From contig MFZX01000026.1 of the NCBI GenBank assembly GCA_001788095.1, positions 1 to 47,412 on the forward strand: a DNA stretch of 47,412 nucleotides, read 5' to 3'. This document shows positions 40,662 through 47,412 of this stretch, one piece after another. Below the pieces are notes generated by a model. That model made no database searches, was not told where the DNA came from, and saw only the letters and a program-made list of their open reading frames with translations. A program made the translations under genes and the position numbers. The stretch's first letter is position 1; every line of letters begins with the position of its first letter. The stretch comes from Candidatus Roizmanbacteria bacterium RIFCSPHIGHO2_12_FULL_37_23 (lineage in GTDB: Bacteria; Patescibacteriota; Microgenomatia; UBA1406; HO2-37-13b).

Positions 40662-40974
40662 CACACAAGATCAGAATAGTTTTTGGAATGGGTTAATGTT
40701 AGGAAGTATAGTGGGATCGTCCGTATTATATTTTTTCGGAACAAAAAAAGGTCGAGAGAAACTTCGTAATATATTAGACGCAGTTGATGATCTTGATGAT
40801 GTTATATTAGAGGAACTTGATCTAGGAAAAGAAGCGAGCATGAAAAAGAATAAAGATGAACACGAAGAGGTTACATCCAATATACACGCGGTTTTAGATA
40901 AAATTCAATCATCACTTCCTACGCGCAAAGAAATTCAAAAATATTTTGTAAAAGATGGCAAACTTCTTAAATAA
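40648..40974 (+). CDS. YtxH-like protein
   Basis: From the ATG at 40648 the protein has 108 residues. A glycine-rich membrane helix (about 10-28, WNGLMLGSIVGSSVLYFFG) is followed by TKKGREKLRN, the conserved YtxH motif, then a charged helical tail. The ribosome binding site AAAGGA lies seven bases before the ATG, inside the upstream gene. It may act with the YtxG-like protein at the membrane. Confidence 0.78.
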   Translation: MVKNNTQDQNSFWNGLMLGSIVGSSVLYFFGTKKGREKLRNILDAVDDLDDVILEELDLGKEASMKKNKDEHEEVTSNIHAVLDKIQSSLPTRKEIQKYFVKDGKLLK

Positions 40975-40992
40975 TCTTTGGTACAATTTCGC

Positions 40993-41021
40993 TTGACAAG
41001 AAAGGATAGATTTAGTATAGT
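40993..41021 (+). promoter_or_regulatory. Strong promoter of rpoBC
   Basis: A perfect TTGACA (40993-40998), exactly 17 bases, and TATAGT (41016-41021) form the best promoter in the window. Transcription should start near 41028, about 100 bases before the rpoB ATG, so rpoB has a real leader. Confidence 0.75.
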
Positions 41022-41068
41022 AACGTCAATCGGAATGGTATTTTTTTCTTAAATTTGAGAGGATATAC

Positions 41069-41083
41069 ATGATAGGCCGTTAG
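41069..41083 (+). CDS. Possible four-codon leader peptide in the rpoB leader
   Basis: ATG ATA GGC CGT TAG encodes MIGR and is preceded by GAGAGG six bases upstream, the strongest ribosome binding site in the region. The small frame begins just before, and runs into, the 5' arm of the terminator hairpin. A ribosome here would stop the hairpin from folding. This is an inference from position; such a short frame can arise by chance. Confidence 0.3.
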   Translation: MIGR

Positions 41084-41103
41084 GTCGGCCTATATATTTT
41101 TTT
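41072..41103 (+). terminator. Intrinsic terminator/attenuator in the rpoB leader
   Basis: ATAGGCCG (41072-41079), the loop TTAGGT, and CGGCCTAT (41086-41093) form an eight-base-pair hairpin. After ATA follows a run of seven T (41097-41103). It lies after the rpoBC promoter and before rpoB, so it should partly stop rpoBC transcription unless read through. It could also serve to end the ytxGH-like transcript. Confidence 0.75.
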
Positions 41104-41127
41104 ATACTATTTTCTAAAACACCTCGA

Positions 41128-44100
41128 ATGAAACAAGCTCTTACACGTCGAGTTAATATTGGTAGCACAGATAATTTTGAAGAGCTCGATCTTATCGAAA
41201 TTCAAAAACGTTCTTGGGAGCAGTTTCTTGATAAAGACCTCACTAAAATACTTCATGAATTCTTTCCAATAGAGGACTATACAAAGAAGAGTTATGTTTT
41301 AGAATTGCTTGATGTCTCTTATGGTGAACCACGATTTAGTGAAGAAGAATGCATTGATAAAAAACTGACATATCAATTTCCAGTATATATTAAGGTAAAA
41401 CTTCTAAATAAAAAAAGAGAGAAAGAAAAAATACAAGATGTGTATTTTTTTAATCTTCCCAGAATGACTTCTCGCGGAACATTTGTTATTAATGGAATTG
41501 AGCGCTGTATCATTAGTCAGATCGTTCGAGCACCAGGTGTTTACTTTACTGCAGAAGTAGATAAATCAACAGGAGCAACAGTATACAACGCAGAAGTTAG
41601 ACCATATATTGGTGCTTGGCTAGATTTTACAATCTCTAAACATAATCTTATTGAAGCAAAAATTAATAAACGTAGAAAGTTTCTAGCAACCTCATTACTG
41701 AGGAGCTTAAAGGATTTATCTGACAATGAACTTTTAAGCTTGTTTAAAGACTTAGATAGGGAATTAGTCACCAAGTTTATTGTACCTACTTTAGAAAAAG
41801 ATGGACCAAAAACAAAGGACGAATCGATTCTCGAGATTTATAAAAAACTTAGACCTGGAGAACCTTTAGTTCTTTCAACTGCAAACGAAACTTTCAAAAA
41901 CTTATTTTTCAATCCAAGAAGATATACTCTTTCCGAGATTGGTAGATATAAAATGAACAGAAAGTTTAACGTCGATGTTCCTCTTGAAAAGGACAATCTC
42001 GTGCTTCGACTTGAAGATGTTGTCCAGATTATTTCATATCTCGTTAACTTAACTCAAGAAAAGGGAGGGTTTGATGATATTGATCATCTTGCAAATAGAC
42101 GACTTAGAACCGCAGGAGAGCTTGTTGGTATGTATGGCGTGAGAGTAGGTATGGTTCGAACAGAACGAGATATTAAATCGCGTATGAGTATGACTGTAGC
42201 GGATGGTGATGTTATGCCTTCACAAGTAATAAATAGTAAATCACTTGTTGCAACAACAAATTCATTCTTTAGAACAAGCCAGCTTTCTACGATCGTTGAT
42301 CAAACAAATCCTCTTTCCGAAGCAGATAACTTAAGAAGACTAACAGTTGGTGGGCCAGGAGGCATCCAGAAAGAAAGAGCATCATTCTCAATAAGAGATA
42401 TTTCTTCATCTCAATACGGCAGAATTTGTCCAGTCAGATCTCCTGAAGGACCAAATATTGGTGTAGTGACATATTTAGCTATGTATGCGCGCGTGAATAG
42501 ATTTGGTTTTATTGAAAGTCCTTATCGGAAGGTCGAACCTTATAAAAAAGGAGCCAAGAATACAGTAAGAATTACTGACAAAATTGAATATCTTCAAGCA
42601 GACGATGAGGAAAATCATTACATTACACATTCAGGTATTGATATTGATAATGATGATGTCATTCAGCAAGACAGAGTTGCTGCACGATACAAAGGAGAAA
42701 TAATAGAAATTCCTGCTGAACAGATAGAATTTATTGACATCTCGCCACGCCAGGTGTTTGGTATTGCCGCTGCTCTCATTCCCTTCCTCCAGCATGATGA
42801 TGCAAGCCGTGCATTAATGGGGAGCCATATGTTATGTCAGGCTGTCCCCTTGGTTAATCCTACAGCCCCCTATGTTGGAACTGGTTTAGAAAGTAAAATT
42901 GCAACAGCACTTGGTAGAACGATTTATTCTCCAGAAGATGCTGTCGTAGATTATGTTGATTCAAACAAGCTTATTTTAATAGGTAAATCAAAGAAGAAGT
43001 ATACGTACAATCTCGAACGATTTGTAAAGACGAACAAGGATGTAGTATTTGACCAAAGACCACGGGTTAATCTCGGTCAAAAGGTAAAAAAAGGAGACGT
43101 TATTATAGATGGTCCAGCAACTGAGAATGGCGAACTTGCTGTAGGCCAGAATCTCGTTGTTGCCTATGCCTCATTGGATGGACTTGGATATGAAGATGGT
43201 TTTGTCGTGTCTGAAAGACTTGTCAAACAAGATCTTTTAACATCAAGCGTCATGGAAGAGTTTACCGCAGATGTTGTTGATACGAAGTTGGGTGCAGAAG
43301 AACTTACACGAGATATTCCAAACGTACGTGATGAGATTTTAGCAAATCTTGACAACGATGGTCTTGTAATAGTTGGAGCTGAAGTACAGGCGGGAGATAT
43401 CCTCGTTGGGAAAGTTGCTCCAAAAGGGGAAAAGGAATTAAGCGCAGAGGAGAGACTTCTGAGAGCTATATTTGGAGAGAAAGCAAAAGATGTAAAAGAT
43501 ACGTCGCTTCGTATGCCATATGGCAAAAAGGGTCTTGTTGTCGATGTAAAGGTTATCGATGCAAAAAAAGAACCTAACGAACTCGACCCTGGGATTTTGA
43601 AAAGAATCATCGTTACAATTGGAGAGGTAAGAAAAATTAAGGTTGGTGATAAACTAGCTGGAAGACACGGTAATAAAGGTGTTATCTCTAAGATCTTACC
43701 AGCGCAAGACATGCCTTATTTAGAAGATGGAACCCCTGTTGATATTGTAATATCACCTTTGTCGGTTCTTTCAAGAATGAACCTAGGTCAGTTATATGAA
43801 ACAATGCTAGGTATGGCTGCATATAAACAAAAAACGAAATTCGCTATTCCAGTTTTCGAAAAAATAAGCGAAGAATTTGTTCGCAAGGAATTAGAGAAGG
43901 TTGGTATTAATTTCGATGGAAAAACAATTTTACGTGATGGAAGGACAGGTCAAGCGTACGAAAAACCAGTTCTTGTAGGAATAGGATATATTTTAAAACT
44001 TGTCCATATGATAGAGGATAAGTTCCATGCGCGGTCAACAGGACCTTACTCTCTTGTCACACAACAGCCGCTTGGGGGCAAATCCCAGATGGGTGGTCAG

Positions 44101-44322
44101 AGATTTGGAGAAATGGAGGTTTGGGCCCTTGAGAGCCATAGAATGCCACATGCTCTTCAAGAACTACTCACAGTTAAAAGTGACGATGTACAGGGCAGAA
44201 GAAAGGCATTTGAGGCAATTATAAAAGGCGTAGATATTCCTCAATCAACAATTCCAGAATCGTTTAATGTACTTGTAAAGGAATTAAATGCATTAGGTTT
44301 AGATGTTAAACCAGTCAAATAA
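41128..44322 (+). CDS. rpoB: RNA polymerase beta subunit
   Basis: The 1064-residue protein is the beta subunit of RNA polymerase. Landmarks in order are [38 protein letters not shown], the rifampicin-pocket region (about 381-410, with [12 protein letters not shown] and RRLTV), [43 protein letters not shown] and the C-terminal [20 protein letters not shown]. It lacks the lineage-specific inserts that make E. coli RpoB 1342 residues. Three positions often mutated in rifampicin-resistant strains differ from E. coli (T388, N401, T406 for Gln513, His526, Ser531). It is followed after four bases by rpoC. No ribosome binding site is seen before its ATG. Confidence 0.98.
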   Translation: MKQALTRRVNIGSTDNFEELDLIEIQKRSWEQFLDKDLTKILHEFFPIEDYTKKSYVLELLDVSYGEPRFSEEECIDKKLTYQFPVYIKVKLLNKKREKEKIQDVYFFNLPRMTSRGTFVINGIERCIISQIVRAPGVYFTAEVDKSTGATVYNAEVRPYIGAWLDFTISKHNLIEAKINKRRKFLATSLLRSLKDLSDNELLSLFKDLDRELVTKFIVPTLEKDGPKTKDESILEIYKKLRPGEPLVLSTANETFKNLFFNPRRYTLSEIGRYKMNRKFNVDVPLEKDNLVLRLEDVVQIISYLVNLTQEKGGFDDIDHLANRRLRTAGELVGMYGVRVGMVRTERDIKSRMSMTVADGDVMPSQVINSKSLVATTNSFFRTSQLSTIVDQTNPLSEADNLRRLTVGGPGGIQKERASFSIRDISSSQYGRICPVRSPEGPNIGVVTYLAMYARVNRFGFIESPYRKVEPYKKGAKNTVRITDKIEYLQADDEENHYITHSGIDIDNDDVIQQDRVAARYKGEIIEIPAEQIEFIDISPRQVFGIAAALIPFLQHDDASRALMGSHMLCQAVPLVNPTAPYVGTGLESKIATALGRTIYSPEDAVVDYVDSNKLILIGKSKKKYTYNLERFVKTNKDVVFDQRPRVNLGQKVKKGDVIIDGPATENGELAVGQNLVVAYASLDGLGYEDGFVVSERLVKQDLLTSSVMEEFTADVVDTKLGAEELTRDIPNVRDEILANLDNDGLVIVGAEVQAGDILVGKVAPKGEKELSAEERLLRAIFGEKAKDVKDTSLRMPYGKKGLVVDVKVIDAKKEPNELDPGILKRIIVTIGEVRKIKVGDKLAGRHGNKGVISKILPAQDMPYLEDGTPVDIVISPLSVLSRMNLGQLYETMLGMAAYKQKTKFAIPVFEKISEEFVRKELEKVGINFDGKTILRDGRTGQAYEKPVLVGIGYILKLVHMIEDKFHARSTGPYSLVTQQPLGGKSQMGGQRFGEMEVWALESHRMPHALQELLTVKSDDVQGRRKAFEAIIKGVDIPQSTIPESFNVLVKELNALGLDVKPVK

Positions 44323-44326
44323 AACA

Positions 44327-47300
44327 ATGAATAATACAAACGAACAAAGAGATTTACAACTGGGTGAATTTTCAGGAATTAAGCTAATGCTCGCGTCTCC
44401 TGAAATAATCGCAGGATGGTCTCATGGTGAAGTATTAAAACCAGAAACTATTAACTATAGAACTTTTAAGCCAGAGAAAGACGGATTATTTGATGAGAGA
44501 ATCTTTGGACCAACAAAAGATTATGAGTGTTATTGTGGAAAATATAAACGAATTCGATATAAAGGTATTGTTTGTGACAGATGCGGTGTTGAGATAACAA
44601 CAAGTGCTGTCAGACGAGAGCGGATGGGTCATATTAAATTGGCGACACCAGTTGCTCACATATGGTATTTTAAAGGTGCTTCATCTCCTCTAAGTATTTT
44701 ACTTAACATCACCGCTAACAATTTAGAAAGAATAATTTACTACGCGCTTTATCTTGTTAAAGACGTAAATGAAGATAAAAGAAAAAGTACGCTTGAAAAA
44801 ATTGAGGAAGTTCGAGAGAAGGAGCTTGAAGAATTGAAAGTATGGCACGATGCGGAAAAAGAGAAAGTTAAAAAAGAAGAGCAAGATGCCCAGCAATCTG
44901 CAAAAGGAAAAGTGAAAAACAAAGAACAGTTAGACTTGACCTTGAACGAAATCGAGTTTAAATTCCGGGAGAAATATACTTCACTAACTAAACAATTTGC
45001 TGATAAGAAAAATGAAAAAGAAACATATTTTGAGAGGATTGGTAAGGTAGTGAAAAATTCAACAAAACTTTCTATTATCGAAGAGGAAGATTATCTTTTC
45101 CTTAAAGAAATTAAAGCGGAAGATTATGCTATCGTAGGAATGGGTTCTGAGGTTTTGCTTGAGGTGCTCGCGAGTCTAGATCTTAAAAATGAATATTTAA
45201 AAGTTACTAAAAAATTAACAAGACAAAAGGGAGACAAACGCACAAAGCTTTTGAAACGAATTCGTCTTATGGAGGCATTTATTAAGTCCGGAATTTCGCC
45301 TCAATGGATGATTCTTGTAGTTCTTCCTGTTATTCCTCCAGATTTACGACCAGTTGTCCAGCTTGCAGGAGGTAAATTTGCGACCTCGGATCTTAACGAT
45401 TTTTATAGAAGAGTGATCAACAGAAATAATCGCCTAAAGCATCTTATTGAACTCGGTGCACCGGAAATAATTTTACGTAATGAAAAAAGAATGCTTCAGG
45501 AAGCAGTAGATTCTCTTATTGATTTGTCAAAATCACGTGGTTCCAAGAGACGAACAATCCGCACACGTGCTTTGAAGTCTTTATCAGATATACTCAAAGG
45601 GAAACAAGGAAGATTCCGACAAAATTTGCTTGGTAAACGTGTAGATTATTCTGGTCGATCAGTCATTATTGTTGGACCAGAGCTGAAACTTAACCAATGC
45701 GGATTACCTAAGGAGATGGCCCTGGAGCTTTTTAAGCCATTTCTTTTACGTGAAATTATTATTAGGGGTTTGGCACAGAACATAAAAAGTGCTAAGAATT
45801 ATTTGGAAACTAAAGATCCGATTATCTATGATATTCTTGAGGAAATTACAAAAGACCACCCCGTGATGCTTAACCGCGCGCCCACGCTTCACAAACTCTC
45901 AATTCTCGGTTTTTATCCAGTATTAACAGATGATTATGCTATCAAGCTTCATCCTGTTGTATGTCAAGGATATAATGCCGATTTTGACGGAGATCAAATG
46001 GGAGTTTATGTACCTTTATCTAAAAAAGCAATTGAAGAAATTGAAGATAGAATGCTACCTGAAAACAACTTTTTGAAACCTTCAGACGGAACTCCTATAC
46101 TTGTACCTAATAAAGAAATGGCTCTTGGATGTTATTATTTAACCACAGTAAATGAAGAATATAAAGATGTAAAGGATGAAGAACTCAAATTTCATGGAAG
46201 TGAAAATGAAGCTTTACTGGCGTATGCCCTAACCACTCTTAAATTAAGACAACCAATATTGGTAAGAATAAATGAAAAGGTGATTCGTACAACAATTGGT
46301 CGAATCCTTTTAAATCAACAACTTCCTGAAGAACTTCAATATATTAATGAATCAGTCAAAGCAGCTGATCTTAAAGGGCTTGTCGTTCAAGCAACTCAAA
46401 TATTTAAAGATGATGAAAAGAAAGTAGCTGACCTTATTGACCGTTTGAAAGAGCTTGGTTTCTGGGGAGCAACAATTGCAGGCGGTGTTTCTGTTTCTGT
46501 ATTTGATTGCTCAATTGTCAAAGAGAAAAATTTACTTATTATTGAGGCTGAAAAGAAAGTTCGAGATATTGAACAAAATTATTACAAAGGTCTTATAACT
46601 GATGAAGAAAAGAAAAGAATGTCCAATAATATTTGGATTGATACAACAGAACAAATAGCAAATAAAACATGGGACTTAATCGAAGAAGAAAATCCCGTCA
46701 AAATCATCATTAAATCTGGGGGAGCAAGAGCCTCAAGAGAACAACTGAAACAGCTCTCTGCGATGAAAGGATTAGTCATTGACCCTCTTGGTAAAATCAT
46801 TGAAGTTCCAACAAAATCAAATTATCGAGAGGGATTATCTATTTTTGAATACATCATTAATGCTCGCGGTGCAAGAAAAGGTCTTATAGACTCAGCTCTA
46901 AAAACAGCAGATGCCGGATATCTTACAAGACGTCTCGTTGATGTATCTCACGACGTGATTGTGAGGGAAGACGATTGTAAAAGCCCGGAGGGATTACTTA
47001 TTGAGAAAGAAGGAGAACGTGGGGAGAAGTTCCTTGAGAGAATCAGAGGAAGACATCTATCTAAACCTCTTCATAACAAAAATAAGAAACTCCTGTTTAA
47101 GAGAAATGAACTTATTACGGATGCAGTTCTTAAAGAAATAACCACAAATGGGATTGATAAGGTTTGGGTGAGGTCCCCTCTTCAATGTCAGACTGAATAC
47201 GGTGTATGTTTAAAATGTTATGGTATTGATTGGTCAACAAACAAGATGGTGGAGATTGGAACTCCTGTTGGAGTTCTTGCTGCTCAATCGATTGGTGAAC

Positions 47301-47412
47301 CTGGTACTCAATTAACCATGCGTGTGAGACACTTTGGAGGAATTGTTATAGCTGACGTAACTCAGGGTCTTCCTCGTGTTGAAGAATTATTTGAGGTAAG
47401 AACACCTAAAGT
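44327..47412 (+). CDS. rpoC: RNA polymerase beta' subunit (5' part; continues beyond the window)
   Basis: The frame is open from the ATG at 44327 to the window end, giving about 1028 residues. It begins [20 protein letters not shown]. The N-terminal zinc site is [20 protein letters not shown] and CG, and the active-site loop is [11 protein letters not shown] with D552, D554 and D556. [34 protein letters not shown] and the second zinc site ([11 protein letters not shown]) follow. A Lys/Glu-rich coiled-coil insert lies at about 150-230. The trigger loop reads [10 protein letters not shown]; the catalytic His is kept, but the two residues before it are Val-Arg, where E. coli has Thr-Phe. It is co-transcribed with rpoB. 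Confidence 0.97.
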   Translation, partial: MNNTNEQRDLQLGEFSGIKLMLASPEIIAGWSHGEVLKPETINYRTFKPEKDGLFDERIFGPTKDYECYCGKYKRIRYKGIVCDRCGVEITTSAVRRERMGHIKLATPVAHIWYFKGASSPLSILLNITANNLERIIYYALYLVKDVNEDKRKSTLEKIEEVREKELEELKVWHDAEKEKVKKEEQDAQQSAKGKVKNKEQLDLTLNEIEFKFREKYTSLTKQFADKKNEKETYFERIGKVVKNSTKLSIIEEEDYLFLKEIKAEDYAIVGMGSEVLLEVLASLDLKNEYLKVTKKLTRQKGDKRTKLLKRIRLMEAFIKSGISPQWMILVVLPVIPPDLRPVVQLAGGKFATSDLNDFYRRVINRNNRLKHLIELGAPEIILRNEKRMLQEAVDSLIDLSKSRGSKRRTIRTRALKSLSDILKGKQGRFRQNLLGKRVDYSGRSVIIVGPELKLNQCGLPKEMALELFKPFLLREIIIRGLAQNIKSAKNYLETKDPIIYDILEEITKDHPVMLNRAPTLHKLSILGFYPVLTDDYAIKLHPVVCQGYNADFDGDQMGVYVPLSKKAIEEIEDRMLPENNFLKPSDGTPILVPNKEMALGCYYLTTVNEEYKDVKDEELKFHGSENEALLAYALTTLKLRQPILVRINEKVIRTTIGRILLNQQLPEELQYINESVKAADLKGLVVQATQIFKDDEKKVADLIDRLKELGFWGATIAGGVSVSVFDCSIVKEKNLLIIEAEKKVRDIEQNYYKGLITDEEKKRMSNNIWIDTTEQIANKTWDLIEEENPVKIIIKSGGARASREQLKQLSAMKGLVIDPLGKIIEVPTKSNYREGLSIFEYIINARGARKGLIDSALKTADAGYLTRRLVDVSHDVIVREDDCKSPEGLLIEKEGERGEKFLERIRGRHLSKPLHNKNKKLLFKRNELITDAVLKEITTNGIDKVWVRSPLQCQTEYGVCLKCYGIDWSTNKMVEIGTPVGVLAAQSIGEPGTQLTMRVRHFGGIVIADVTQGLPRVEELFEVRTPK

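Noticed and set aside
43164-43712. A 182-residue minus-strand frame inside rpoB
   Set aside because: It is the antisense shadow of a strongly conserved gene and is rich in Ser, Thr and Pro, as such shadows are.
306-47412. Use of UGA as a glycine codon
   Set aside because: UGA ends real genes at expected positions (for example EamA, alkyltransferase-run and GT genes) and is not found inside conserved proteins such as RpoB, PurA or Ugd.

Overview
The window looks like chromosomal DNA from a member of the Candidate Phyla Radiation (Patescibacteria), most probably a Microgenomates-type lineage. The evidence is low GC content, very tight packing with many 3'- and 5'-end overlaps, single-domain versions of normally larger enzymes (riboflavin kinase without its adenylyltransferase domain, a MutY without Fe-S cluster or NUDIX-like domain), no encoded tRNA CCA ends, and a very large set of membrane glycosyltransferases. 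UGA ends real genes here, so the UGA=Gly code of Gracilibacteria/Absconditabacteria is excluded. The taxonomic call is inference; no 16S gene is present.

Region 1 (1-9019) is housekeeping and repair: tRNA-Ser, a polyprenyl diphosphate synthase, MutY, a DNA polymerase IV whose promoter carries a good Gram-positive-type LexA box, two NUDIX hydrolases, PurA, a minus-strand run of NUDIX, alkyltransferase, EamA transporter and riboflavin kinase, and an MFS permease. Region 2 (9061-9542) is a minus-strand tRNA cluster (Gly, Phe, Ile-UAU, Arg-CCG) that contains two halves of a broken tRNA.

Region 3 (9544-40344) is a surface-glycan and glycosylation locus of about 31 kb. It holds UppP, a MacAB-like ABC system, tRNA-Cys, two GT4 and six GT2 glycosyltransferases, eight multi-membrane GT-C-type proteins, a Wzx-like flippase, a flavodoxin with a tiny membrane protein, and a UDP-glucose dehydrogenase to UDP-xylose synthase pair with a GT2-GtrA fusion and an RmlD-like reductase. 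A reasonable model is that the cytoplasmic GT2 enzymes load sugars onto polyprenyl phosphate, GtrA or flippase proteins move the lipid-linked sugars across the membrane, the GT-C enzymes transfer them outside, and UppP recycles the carrier.

Region 4 (40389-47412) has a YtxG/YtxH-like pair, then rpoB and the start of rpoC behind a strong promoter and a leader with an intrinsic-terminator hairpin.

Two general signals run through the window. First, about 14 genes have a -10 box ending 6-7 bases before the start codon, so their mRNAs should be leaderless; this also fixes several start codons and includes two divergent pairs with shared or overlapping start signals. Second, small palindromic repeats lie inside or at the ends of genes (a NUDIX gene and a GT-C gene) and at tRNA genes, where one repeat joins duplicated tRNA 3' ends exactly at the T-loop.
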